Shown: positions 1 to 9,641, counted from the stretch's first letter. The stretch is DNA of 18,973 bases from Candidatus Villigracilis saccharophilus (GCA_016709305.1 JADJNA010000044.1:1-18973), one strand, 5' to 3'. The notes: generated by a model from the letters alone, not told the origin. Translations and numbers: made by a program.

Positions 1-2775
1 CGGCTCTAGTTGCGCTGATGTTGCATGTTCCTGAAGCATCCGTGACGGAGAGTGTGCTGCCGGTGATAGAACAGCCAGTGGAGGTTCCTGCGCTGTATGT
101 GACAGCCCCGGTTCCGTTACCACCAGTTGTGGTCAATGCCGACGTGTTGCCATATGAAACTGTCGAAGGAGTTGCCACGACGGTCAGGGTCGCCTGGTTG
201 GTGGTGGCCAGAATAACAGCGATCTCCGCGGAAGTGGCGGCGTTGTAGTTATTGTCCGCAGCTCTAGTTGCGCTGACATTGCATGTACCCGAAGCATCCG
301 TGACGGAGAGCGTGCTGCCGGTGATGGAACAGCCGGTGGAGGTTCCTGCGCTGTATGTGACAGCACCGGTTCCGTTGCCGCCTGTTGTGGTCAATGCCGA
401 AGTGCTGCCGTAGGGGACCGTTGAAGGAGTTGCCACGACGGTCAGAGCTGCCTGATCGGTGGTGGTCAGAATAACAGCGATCTCCGCGGAAGTGACGGCG
501 TTGTAGTTATTGTCCGCGGCTCTAGTTGCGCTGACATTGCATGTCCCCGAAGCATCCGTGACGGAGAGTGTGCTGCCGGTGACGGAACAGCCAGTCGAAG
601 TTCCTGCGCTGTATGTGACAGCCCCGGTCCCGTTGCCACCTGTTGTAGTCAATGCCGACGTGTTGCCATATGAAACTGTCGAAGGAGTTGCCACGATGGT
701 CAGAGCTGCCTGATCGGTGGTGGTCAGCGTGACAGCGATCTCCGCAGAAGTGGCGGCGTTGTAGTTATTGTCTGCGGCTCTAGTTGCGCTGACACTGCAT
801 GTCCCCGAAGCATCAGTGACGGAGAGTGTGCTGCCGGTGACGGAACAGCCAGTCGAAGTTCCTGCGCTGTATGTGACAGCACCAGTTCCGTTGCCACCGG
901 TGATGGACAATGCCGAAGTGCTGCCATAGGGGACCGTTGAAGGAGTTGCCACGACGGTCAGTGCTGCCTGATCGGTGGTGGTCAGCGTAACAGCGATCTC
1001 CGCAGAAGTGGCGGCGTTGTAGTTATTATCCGCGGCTCTGGTTGCGCTGACATTGCATGTTCCCGAAGCATCCGTGACGGAGAGTGTGCTGCCGGTGACG
1101 GAACAGCCAGTCGAAGTTCCTGCGCTGTATGTGACAGACCCGGTTCCGCTGCCGCCTGTTGTGGTCAATGCCGAAGTGCTGCCATATGCAACCGTTGAAG
1201 GAGTTGCCACGACGGTCAGTGCTGCCTGATCGATTTTTACGAGTGATACAGCGATCTCCGCAGAAGTGGCGGCGTTGTAGTTATTGTCCGCAGCTCTAGT
1301 TGCGCTGACATTGCATGTTCCTGAAGCATCCGTGACGGAGAGTGTGCTGCCGGTGACGGAACAGCCAGTCGAAGTTCCTGCGCTGTATGTGACAGCCCCG
1401 GTTCCGTTACCACCAGTTGTGGTCAATGCCGACGTGTTGCCATATGAAACTGTCGAAGGAGTTGCCACGACGGTCAGGGTCGCCTGGTTGGTGGTGGCCA
1501 GGGTGACAGCGATCTCCGCAGAAGTAGCGGCGTTGTAGTTATTGTCCGCGGCTCTAGTTGCGCTGACATTGCATGTACCCGAAGCATCAGTGACGGAGAG
1601 CGTGCTGCCGGTGACGGAACAGCCAGTCGAAGTTCCTGCGCTGTATGTGACAGCCCCGGTCCCGTTGCCACCTGTTGTAGTCAATGCCGACGTGTTGCCA
1701 TATGAAACTGTCGAAGGAGTTGCCACGACGGTCAGGGTTGCCTGATCGGCGGTGGTCAGGGTGACAGCGATCTCTGCAGAAGTGGCGCCGTTGTAGTTAT
1801 TGTCTGCGGCTCTAGTTGCGCTGACATTGCATGTCCCCGAAGCATCCGTGACGGAAAGTGTGCTGCCGGTGATCGAGCAGCCAGTCGAAGTTCCAGCACT
1901 GAAAGTGACAGCCCCGGTGCCATTGCCGCCGGTAATGGTCAGTGCCGAAGTGCTGCCGAAGGGGATCGTGGAAGGAGTTGCCACGGCGGTCAGGGCTGAC
2001 TGGTTGATTTTTGTCAGTGTCACGGTCAATCCGACGGAAGTGGCGGCGTTGTAGTTTGTATCCGCGGCTTTGGTGGCGGTGACATTGCAGGAGCCGAGGC
2101 ATCGATGACTGAGAGGGTGCTGCCGGTGACGGAACAGCCTGTGGAGGTTCCAGCGCTGAAAGTGACAGCCCCGGTGCCATTGCCGCCGGTAATGGTCAGT
2201 GCCGAAATGCTGCCGAAGGGGATCGTGGAAGGAGTTGCCACGACGGTCAGGGCTGACTGGTTGATTTTTGTCAGTGTGACGGTCAATCCGACGGAAGTGG
2301 CGGCGTTGTAGTTTGTATCCGCGGCTTTGGTGGCGGTGACATTGCAGGAGCCCGAGGCATCGATGACTGAGAGGGTGCTGCCGGTGACGGAACAGCCTGT
2401 GGAGGTTCCAGCGCTGAAAGTGACAGCCCCGGTGCCATTGCCGCCGGTAATGGTCAGTGCCGAAGTGCTGCCGAAGGGGATCGTGGAAGGAGTTGCCACG
2501 GCGGTCAGGGCTGACTGGTTGATTTTTGTCAGTGTGACGGTCAATCCGACGGAAGTGGCGGCGTTGTAGTTTGTATCCGCGGCTTTGGTGGCGGTGATAT
2601 TGCAGGAACCCGAGGCATCGATGACTGAGAGGGTGCTGCCAGTGATCGAGCAGCCTGTGGAGGTTCCAGCGCTGTATGTGACAGCCCCGGTTCCGTTGCC
2701 GCCAGTTGTGGTCAATGCCGAAGTGCTGCCATAGGGGACCGTTGAAGGAGTTGCCACAACGGTCAGTGCTGCCTG
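1..2775 (-). repeat. 258-bp tandem repeat array coding for 86-residue Ig-like units
   Basis: Ten full units and one partial unit lie in the window, and the array continues past the left edge. The landmark ctctag/ctttgg recurs at 4, 262, 520, 778, 1036, 1294, 1552, 1810, 2068, 2325 and 2583. Spacing is exactly 258 except for one 257 interval, which marks a lost base. Two unit types can be told apart. Units near 1980-2775 encode TKAADTNYNAATSVGLTVTL, and units to the left encode TRAADNNYNAATSAEIAVTL. The nucleotide similarity is high enough that recent expansion by recombination is likely. Assemblers may miscount such units. Confidence 0.95.
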
Positions 2776-4533
2776 AGTTCCCTTGCCCACTGCGAAGGAC
2801 TGCTGTACCTGGGGAGCGGCATTGTAGTTGGTGGTGCCAACCTGATTGGCATTGATAATGCAGGTGCCAACGGTCAGGTAGGAGACTGCACTGCCCGAGA
2901 TTGAGCAGACACTGGATGCAGCGACATCAATTGTGAAGGTCACTGCCAGGCCAGAGGTGGATGTGGCTGATGGCGTGTAAGCGGCTCCGCCAACGACAGC
3001 GCTGGCTGGCGCGCTGGAGGTATAAGAAAGGGTCTGGTCTCCTTTGAAAATAAATGATTGGTCGGAACCGTAGGTTGTCCCGTTCGTGTTTTGCCCGACC
3101 ACGCGAAAATGGTAGATGATGGCGGGCGTCAACCCGCTTATGGGAGCCGTCACGAAATGATCGAGCACGCCAGTCACCGGGCTCTGGGTAGCCGTGACAG
3201 TTGAACCGTAGGATGTATTCAGTCCATACTCAAAGGTGACCGTAGTGCTGGCATTATTGGCATTCACAATGCCTTCCAAGGTCGCACTTGTACCCGTCAA
3301 CGCACTCCCCGCGATGGAAACCACGTAAGGAACCAGGTTGTATTCATACGCGCCGATATCACATGATGGACTTGAGCGCGGCTGGTAACGCTGGTCAGTG
3401 GTCGGACAGTTGCTGCTTGTCCCATTAATAGCCGGTGAACCCGACCCTAACGGGATGGTTTGAGTAAAGCCGCCATAATTTCCGGGTGTACCGAGCATTG
3501 GATCGCTGCCCGAGGGAACGACGGGCGTGCACGCGGCATAGGTTGGACAGGTACCACCTTGTATGATGCTGTTGCTTATGTTCAGGCTGAAGGGAACCGC
3601 AAAGGAGTTAATCTGCGAACCCACTGGCGCCGTATTGCCCCAGAAAATCGAATTTCTAATGTTGAGCGTGACATTAGCATTGTGGCCAAGTGCGCCGCCG
3701 CCATTGCTGGCTGAGTTGCCGTTGAAGGTGACGTTGGTCAATGTAGCAGTGCTGTTTGCGCCATTAAACATCCCGCCGCCGCCGCTGACTCCGGAAATCG
3801 TCGAGTTGTTGCTGAAGGTGACATTGGTCAACACCGGACCAGCAGAGACACCTTGGACAAGCAGTCCGCCACCACTACCGCTCGAGGTATTGTTGCTGAA
3901 GGTGACGTTGTTCAAGGTAGACGTACTGGCGTTAATCCTCGCCCCGCCGCCGCCGTTGGAGCCAGACTGGTTGCCGGTAAAAGTGAGATTTCTCAAAGTC
4001 TGGCTACCACTCTGGCTATACATCCCGGCGCCGTTTTGGTCGGTACCGTCGACAGAGTATCCTGCCGTGATAGTGAAACCATCCAGCACCGCAGTGGCAT
4101 TGGTACCGCTGCCTGTGACTACGTGATAAGTATTGTCTGTATTTAGACCCACTGTGCCAATATCACCGCTCAAGGTGGACACATTGCTCATGTAGGCGCG
4201 CTCGTCGAGCAGGGTCTCCGTCCCGGCAGATCCACCATAGAGAGCGACACCGGTCTTGAGTTGGAAGGTCGCAGAACGACTGGCAGGTATTGACGGTTTA
4301 TAGGTCCCGGCAGCTACCCAGATTTCCGTACAGGTTGAAGCGCCCAGTGTCGACTGCAGGTCCGTATAAGCATTAGTCCAGGAAGTGCCATTGTTGGCTC
4401 CTGTGGCATTCCATTTAACGTAACAAACGCCCGCGGCGTGCGCAGACGTAACGCTAAACGCGCTGCCGAGCAGGGAAATGCATAAAGCTAGAAATGTACA
4501 TAGCTTGAGGAGAGCTTTCAGGTGAATCTTCAT
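1..4533 (-). CDS. Secreted beta-helix protein with fibronectin-like domain and tandem Ig-like repeats (partial, one frameshift)
   Basis: This is a large exported, probably surface-exposed protein whose C-terminus lies beyond the left edge. Residues 1 to about 34 form a signal peptide: a basic start, a hydrophobic stretch and an AHA-A cleavage site. Residues 35-400 carry repeated short motifs such as LTNVTFSNN and GGGG turns, typical of right-handed parallel beta-helix proteins, and end in DIGAYEY, as seen in choice-of-anchor Q proteins. Residues about 400-497 resemble a fibronectin type III domain. An Ig-like domain (about 497-585) follows, and then 86-residue Ig-like repeats marked by ATPST, TGGNGTGAVT and NYNAATS. 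One base is missing near 2094, which gives a false stop at 2026; reading on in the corrected frame stays open as far as I translated it, and unit spacing is constant to the left edge. The start at 4533 precedes an ideal signal peptide but has no clear ribosome binding site. A role in adhesion or cell-surface structure is inference. Confidence 0.8.
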
Positions 4534-5043
4534 CTTGGCTGATTTATTAAAAATGAGGGGTTGAACTGTCTGTGCCGCTATAGATTTCCACCACCCTGGT
4601 GATTACACTGTTCGCCAAAACAACTGATCGAATCGTAATGGTTAAAAATAGCAAAAAAATGGGAAGAAAAAAACAAATTATTCTATGTCTCACTGCATAG
4701 CTCCTGACTTCAGCGAATTGTTGAATCGGAAAAACTACCAGTAAAACACAGTCCGTTAATCAGTAACCACATAGAGACAATTAATAAAATTATGTCCCAA
4801 ACTTGTTATTTATAATAGATAAACAACAATTTTTATTCTGATAAAAGAATATGATAAGTAACTGTAAGGTATACGGTTTTACATAACAGGCAGGAAAAAA
4901 ATGCTTAAGAAAAAAGAACCTTGAAGATAATGGAATTAATTTCGTCAATCTATTTGGTTGATGGATGTTGCATGTGTTTCGTGAGCTATGTATCCACTGA
5001 TTTTCTGGCAATAGAGCTTCCCCGTTGAAATTTCATGATCAAT
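4534..5043. other. AT-rich intergenic region upstream of the repeat protein
   Basis: This is about 510 bases of AT-rich sequence with many A and T runs. It lies between the start of the repeat protein and the terminator of the propeller gene. It should hold the promoter and 5' leader of the minus-strand repeat protein, but I could not find a convincing -35/-10 pair. The open frames here are short, low in complexity and resemble no protein I know, so I call none of them. Confidence 0.6.
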
Positions 5044-5079
5044 AAAACCGCCTGCGCGAACGATGGCGCAGGCGGTTTT
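5044..5079 (-). terminator. Rho-independent terminator of the beta-propeller gene
   Basis: A perfect 14-bp inverted repeat (aaaaccgcctgcgc / gcgcaggcggtttt) encloses an 8-base loop. The stem has a GC-rich core and an A-tract before and a T-tract after, so it could work in either direction. It begins 10 bases after the stop codon of the minus-strand propeller gene, which is the natural user. Confidence 0.93.
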
Positions 5080-5089
5080 ACATATTTGA

Positions 5090-7684
5090 TTAGCGTATCT
5101 TCTCGCTGTATATTGGATACACATCCAGCATCACATATACCCGAAGCTTTTCAGGCAATTCCAGATCAGCGGGCAGGATCAGCGTCACGGAGCGCACGTT
5201 CCCGGATTCATCTTCTGCTGTTGATAGATTGGCCTTGTAGTCCATGTAGACCGCTTCGTTCGTCGCAGGATCCACCAGTACCAGACCGGCGCGATGGTCA
5301 GCTGCCGGATATGAAACACCCGCGTCGAAGGTAAAGCTGGCGGTGACCGAACCCGCAGACTCCTGCTTGGCTGAGAGAAAGGCAATATCGGAAACCTGGA
5401 TGCCGGCCGGCGCTGAATTGGCCGCGCCATCATACATGCGGGTGACGTAGGTGCCAGCCACGAGCATATCCTTGTACCAGTTGTTGGCCAGGCCGGCGAT
5501 CACCAAGTATGGGCCGAAGGTTGGAATGGAGAGCGTATCTGTCGAGGCAAAAGCCGCAGGACGTGTGGTGGTTCCATCCGCGTTGAAGGTGCCGCGCAGT
5601 TCAAATATATTGAAGGGAATGTTGATGCCTGTGATCGGCATCGGGAATTTCTGATCGATCGCGATGAAATCCGCGCCTTGATATCGTCCGTTAAGCGGCA
5701 GGGTGAAATCACTCTGCGGGTCGGGGACCAGGCTGCCATCCTCGGTGCGTTTCGCACCGATCGCCCAGAGGACGAATTTTCCCTGATCCATGATGTCTGC
5801 CGGCGTGATCAGCACAGGCGCAACGATCCATTCTATATAATCAAAACCGATCTGGTTCAGGCTGGGCAGCATGGGCGGGATGGGCGCGGCCAGGCGCGTC
5901 CATTCAAAGGCGCTGGACCTTTCGGCATCCAATGTGAGGGGCAGAGCCTGCGAAGAATCCTCAACCTCGAAATTGAACTCACCGCCAAACCTGCCGGACT
6001 TGGATCCGCCGATCGTCATATTGCCGAGCCGCATGCCGCCGGTGTAATAGCTGCCGTCCACTTTTAGGCGGTATGTTTGCCCGGGTGCAAGAAATTCCTG
6101 GGGGCGGATATAAATATATTTTCCATCCGCTGAATGCTGGACATCCAATGAGACAGCCGGGTCGAGGCTGACAGTCAGGGCATCCTTTGGACAGCCGAAA
6201 GGTGCATCGCAGATGCGTGCACCAATGGTGTTGCCGTTTTCGCGGACCACCAGACGCAGGGTCAGCATGGAAGAGGAGGGTAGTGCGGCTGGAAACTCAG
6301 CGCTGGTATTGCCGCCCGGGGATACATAATACAGGCCGCTAAAAGTTTGCGGCAGGCTGGATGTGTCGGTACAGCGCGCATCCTTTGCATTCAGACAGTA
6401 ATCGTAGGGCAGATACCAGAACTGGCCGTGCTCACCGCCCACATAAATGCCAGTCATCCCGAGGGCCACCGAACCATTCAGGTCATTGCGGTCAGCGAGT
6501 TCAGGGTCCTTCGATGTCGTGTCAAACGCCCAGCGCAAAGAACCGTCGGAGACATTCAATGCGTACAACTTCCCATTGCCATCCCCGAAGTAGACGATCT
6601 TGCTTCTGCCGTCCGCGGAAAGGCCGAGCGCAGGAGAAGAACGGATCGGGTCGCCTGTATCGTATTTCCAGAGCAGGCTGCCATTTGGATCAACCGAGTA
6701 GAAGGAGCCGTCGGCGGAACCGAATAGGATCGCGCGTGTGTTTCCGTCGGAGTCTGAGTCGAGCGCGGCTGAGGTGTAGATGTGATCGGAAGTGGGGAAT
6801 TTCCATTTAACAGATCCTGTTTGCGGATCAAGGGCATACAGGTTCGAATCAAAACTGCCGATGTAGACCGTTCCATCCGACCCGACAGCGGCTGAGGCGG
6901 CGATAAATCCGAGTGTAATATCCTTCCACAATTCCGTTCCATCGGGTGCAACGGCGCGCACGTAGGTATCGTTCGATCCCCAGAAGATCGTGCCGTCATC
7001 AGCGAAGGCGGCCTGTGACCAGTTGTTGGAGGTGGTGGGGTAGGTCCATTTCAGCGTGCCATCCGGATTAATGGCGTAGTATAAAAAGTTGGTGTTACCG
7101 GCGTACAAGGTGCCATCGTATCCGACGGCCACATTTCCCTCGAACCAGCGGTTGTAACTGATCTCGGGGCGCAGCTCCGCTTCATAGACCCAGATCGGAC
7201 GCTCGCTTATTTCCATTTGTCCGGTGCGGAACTGGTACATGTGCCCGTCGCCGGAAATAAAAGTGATCGCGCCGGGCGTCAGCGCGCCGGCAGAATCGAT
7301 GATCTCGCCGGTTTCATATTTCCAGTTGAGCGAACCATCAGGATTGAGTGCGTAAAAATAGTGATCGGCGGAGCCAACATAGATCAATCCGTCAGCATCA
7401 ATAACGGGAGTGGTGAAAAGCCCTTTGCCGGTTTGAAAGAACCAGGGCTGGTCGCCTTGATAAATTGCCGTGATTGGGCTTGAGGCGCTGTTGCGCCGAT
7501 CGCGGCGGAAGGTCGGCCAGGGGGAGTCTGCCTGGACGGGTACATCATATCCGTATGGCTGGGATGGCTCGGCGGGTTTCATTGTGACATGCTCAACGGG
7601 CTTCCTGCTTTTTGTGCTGAGCCAGAAGCCAGCGAGTATCGCAACGAAGAGCAAAATGACAACAACAGTGCGGGTCTTATTCAT
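5090..7684 (-). CDS. Membrane-anchored PQQ-like beta-propeller protein
   Basis: The protein has 864 residues. I chose the start at 7684 (MNKTRTVVV) because GGAG lies 7 bases upstream and the start leads straight into a hydrophobic segment at residues about 6-22, a signal anchor or uncleaved signal peptide. Starting at 7759 would add 25 residues in front of it. From about residue 75 to 405 at least six blades of a PQQ/quinoprotein-type propeller are visible. Each has the pattern DG-x-Y-x-GS, then YALNPDGSLNWKY or close variants. The remainder, about 405-864, has no propeller motif. Part of it (PGQTYRLKVDGSYYT) resembles a bacterial Ig-like strand pattern. No dehydrogenase active site is apparent, so a structural, binding or BamB-like role is more likely than an enzyme. 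The terminator at 5044-5079 closes the gene. Confidence 0.88.
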   Translation of the reverse strand: MNKTRTVVVILLFVAILAGFWLSTKSRKPVEHVTMKPAEPSQPYGYDVPVQADSPWPTFRRDRRNSASSPITAIYQGDQPWFFQTGKGLFTTPVIDADGLIYVGSADHYFYALNPDGSLNWKYETGEIIDSAGALTPGAITFISGDGHMYQFRTGQMEISERPIWVYEAELRPEISYNRWFEGNVAVGYDGTLYAGNTNFLYYAINPDGTLKWTYPTTSNNWSQAAFADDGTIFWGSNDTYVRAVAPDGTELWKDITLGFIAASAAVGSDGTVYIGSFDSNLYALDPQTGSVKWKFPTSDHIYTSAALDSDSDGNTRAILFGSADGSFYSVDPNGSLLWKYDTGDPIRSSPALGLSADGRSKIVYFGDGNGKLYALNVSDGSLRWAFDTTSKDPELADRNDLNGSVALGMTGIYVGGEHGQFWYLPYDYCLNAKDARCTDTSSLPQTFSGLYYVSPGGNTSAEFPAALPSSSMLTLRLVVRENGNTIGARICDAPFGCPKDALTVSLDPAVSLDVQHSADGKYIYIRPQEFLAPGQTYRLKVDGSYYTGGMRLGNMTIGGSKSGRFGGEFNFEVEDSSQALPLTLDAERSSAFEWTRLAAPIPPMLPSLNQIGFDYIEWIVAPVLITPADIMDQGKFVLWAIGAKRTEDGSLVPDPQSDFTLPLNGRYQGADFIAIDQKFPMPITGINIPFNIFELRGTFNADGTTTRPAAFASTDTLSIPTFGPYLVIAGLANNWYKDMLVAGTYVTRMYDGAANSAPAGIQVSDIAFLSAKQESAGSVTASFTFDAGVSYPAADHRAGLVLVDPATNEAVYMDYKANLSTAEDESGNVRSVTLILPADLELPEKLRVYVMLDVYPIYSEKIR

Positions 7685-7712
7685 GGTTCCACTCCGGGAG
7701 AAAGATAGGCGA

Positions 7713-7718
7713 AGTATA
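7713..7718 (-). promoter_or_regulatory. Possible -10 element of the propeller gene
   Basis: The minus strand reads TATACT about 29 bases before the start codon at 7684, a good match to a sigma-70 -10 box. I see no good -35 hexamer at the usual 16-18 base spacing, so the call is tentative. Confidence 0.25.
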
Positions 7719-7761
7719 GCCGAGGAAGAAAAAAACGGGAGTGCCAAGGCAGTTCGCATAC

Positions 7762-7793
7762 AAAACGGATTGCCAGAGAGTGATATCCGTTTT
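7762..7793. repeat. Perfect 9-bp inverted repeat between divergent genes
   Basis: The arms aaaacggat and atccgtttt pair perfectly around a 14-base spacer. The site lies about 80-110 bases upstream of the propeller gene start and about 270 bases upstream of the divergent GNAT start. It could be an operator for a dimeric regulator or a weak hairpin. Nothing else readable is present in the roughly 380 bases between the two start codons. Confidence 0.45.
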
Positions 7794-8064
7794 CATGGAC
7801 AGGGAATTTATCCTGCTTAGTTCGGATTTACATTGCGCAGCCTGTAAATGCAAGAGCGATCCACACAATGCAGACCGATGACACCTGAACGGGTTTATGC
7901 CTGGTGAAATGATAAGAGATCACTTTGTTCAATGAGTTGCTTTCTTAATATTTTGAGATTGTAGTTCAAAGTGACGTATCATAAAAGCTCAGCTTGCCGT
8001 CAAGTTCAGCCGGCGGATCATGTCATCAACGGATTTCGAAAGGCATTCCCAAGTAAGGATCACA

Positions 8065-8871
8065 ATGGAAGTTCGATCATTAGGGTATCGTACCGATTTA
8101 ATTTTTCCAAAATTCGACGGCCAGATCTTGGACCGCGGAGATTATCTGGTTATTCGTACTCCAACAAACCCAACTTTTTATTGGGGAAATTTTCTGCTTT
8201 TCTCCAAACCGCCTGGTGCTGGCGATCTTGAAAACTGGAAGTCCATCTTTGCCAAAGAGATCGGCCCTCCAACAAGGGTCGCGCATCTGGCCTTTGGCTG
8301 GGATACCATGCATGGCGAGATGGGTGAGATCAAACCCTTCCTGGATGCGGGCTTCAACTTGGGTCAAACGGTGGTTTTATCCACCGAGCATGTGAAAGTC
8401 CCGCCCAAATATAATTCGGAGATCGTGATCCATCCGTTGACTGAAGACTGGGAGTGGGAGCAGGCTGCGCAGAACCAAATTGCCTGCCGCCCGCCTGAAC
8501 ATACTTTGCATGATTACGAAATCTTTAAGCGCGATCAGATGCAGCGCTATCGCCAAATGACCAGAGACGGACGGGGATTTTGGTTTGGAGCTTTTCTGGA
8601 TAACCAGTTGGTGGCAGAGCTGGGGATCTTTTCCGATGGGAAGATTGGCCGCTTTCAACAGGTGGGAACCCACCCGGATTATCGCCGCCGCGGTATTTGC
8701 GGCACACTGGTGTATCAGGCCAGTCGTTACGCGTTTGAGAACATGAAGGTGGAAACCCTTGTGATGGTGGCGGATGAGAATTACCATGCCGCCAGGATAT
8801 ACGAGTCGATTGGTTTTCAACCCAGGGAACATCAGGTTGGAGTTGATTGGTGGAAGAAAAGCGGACTGTGA
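8065..8871 (+). CDS. GNAT family N-acetyltransferase
   Basis: The protein has 268 residues. It should transfer an acetyl group from acetyl-CoA to an amine; the substrate cannot be told from sequence. The C-terminal half is a GNAT fold. Motif A is at about residues 199-216 (QVGTHPDYRRRGICGTLV), containing the R-R-x-G-x-C-G pyrophosphate-binding loop with Cys at one usual glycine or alanine position. Motif B follows (NYHAARIYESIGFQP). The N-terminal half, about 110 residues, is less typical and may be a degenerate second GNAT-like domain. I chose 8065 because AAGGA lies 5 bases upstream. An in-frame ATG at 8020 would add 15 residues behind a poorer ribosome binding site. The gene stands alone, divergent from the propeller gene. 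Confidence 0.85.
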   Translation: MEVRSLGYRTDLIFPKFDGQILDRGDYLVIRTPTNPTFYWGNFLLFSKPPGAGDLENWKSIFAKEIGPPTRVAHLAFGWDTMHGEMGEIKPFLDAGFNLGQTVVLSTEHVKVPPKYNSEIVIHPLTEDWEWEQAAQNQIACRPPEHTLHDYEIFKRDQMQRYRQMTRDGRGFWFGAFLDNQLVAELGIFSDGKIGRFQQVGTHPDYRRRGICGTLVYQASRYAFENMKVETLVMVADENYHAARIYESIGFQPREHQVGVDWWKKSGL

Positions 8872-8954
8872 GTACAGGAATCAGTTTTAGATCAACGACG
8901 TATCAGTGCCCATCGGGAAAATAAAGATGTCTTTGGCTTCCCCCGCTTTGGAAA

Positions 8955-9349
8955 TTAGAGTCGCTTCGTGAAGATCATCTGATCATCACCCATCGTATAG
9001 AAATCCTTGATGGACGCCTCGATCGTGTATCCCATGCTGAATAGGCGTTGCAAGTCGGGCTTGCATGAGGTCTCGCTAATAAGTATGTGGCCGTTTAATT
9101 TGAGTATATCCTCCTCGCTGGCGGTCAGTGATCCGCGCTCGATCTGGTTGCGGAAAGCCTCTGGGTCAACGGCGATCTATACAGGTCAAACACACCATCG
9201 ATAAGGTCACGCGGACCGTAACAGGCAAAACCCAAAACATGATCTTTATCCCGATCCACGATGAAGTTGTATCCGCAGGAGTCTGAGTCTATAATCAGGT
9301 ATCCATGCCAGAGCTGACTGAGTCCCTCACCTTTTCTCGAGAGTCGCAC
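8955..9349 (-). pseudogene. Decayed GNAT N-acetyltransferase gene
   Basis: Read on the minus strand, the sequence first gives FIVDRDKDHVLGFACYGPRD and then DGVFDLY in one frame. Just after this, at 9177-9182, the frame shifts by one base. The next frame reads IAVDPEAF, then TASEEDILKLNGHILISETS, SMGYTIEASIKDFYTMGDDQ and MIFTKRL with a stop at 8955-8957. Joined, these match the usual order of a small GNAT acetyltransferase (FACYGP, DLYWIAVDP, ETS, FYxxxGY, DFY, GDD). The acetyl-CoA loop (RNQIERGS) lacks the normal Q-G-x-G-x-G/A pattern, and the N-terminus has no clear continuous frame. The gene therefore looks genuinely broken rather than hit by a single error. It is not a copy of the intact GNAT gene at 8065. 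Confidence 0.75.
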
Positions 9350-9641
9350 GATGAGAGAATTTCTTCAATGGCAATCTTTGTATCAAATGAGCCATCCCTG
9401 AGGTAAAATCCCTGTGTAAAACCTCAAAAGCCTGGCGGTAGCGAGCACACTCAAGTGTTTCGACATCGTTCAAAAAGGAATGATGTCCCTTAATGGAAGC
9501 ATTAAAAAGGGAGTGGAACTTTATTTGAGCTGGTTAATGAGAAGACTACTGAAGAAATATTCTAGGTGTGAAGCAGCCATCGGCAATCACTTGCGGATTT
9601 TGCATGAAAGAAAAAACTATCATGGAAGGTAAAAAGAACAT
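9350..9641. other. Non-coding stretch upstream of the ROK gene
   Basis: About 290 bases hold no frame I recognise. The left part may contain the unrecognisable N-terminal end of the decayed GNAT gene. The right part should carry the promoter of the ROK kinase gene, but I found no convincing promoter or hairpin. A seven-codon frame that starts in the leader and ends at the ROK start codon (9619 onward) is probably chance. Confidence 0.5.

Noticed and set aside
1812..2180. 122-residue minus-strand frame overlapping the repeat array
   Set aside because: It is an out-of-frame reading of the repeats, rich in Arg, His and Pro and without family resemblance.
18..2569. Several plus-strand open frames of 67-84 residues repeated across 1-2569
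   Set aside because: They are the antisense of the 258-bp repeat units and share their period; the minus-strand reading gives the clear Ig-like protein with a signal peptide.
1..2775. CRISPR-like regular repeats
   Set aside because: The 258-bp period is one continuous coding repeat without distinct spacers, and no cas gene is present.
3563..4126. 187-residue plus-strand frame opposite the beta-helix region
   Set aside because: It is Pro/Leu-rich antisense of the beta-helix coding sequence, with no matching domain.
4790..5011. 73-residue minus-strand frame in the AT-rich spacer
   Set aside because: It needs a TTG start, is rich in Phe, Asn and Lys as expected from AT-rich DNA, and shows no ribosome binding site or known motif.
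8370..8380. DnaA-box-like ttatccacc
   Set aside because: It is a single site inside the GNAT coding sequence, with no cluster of boxes and no origin genes.
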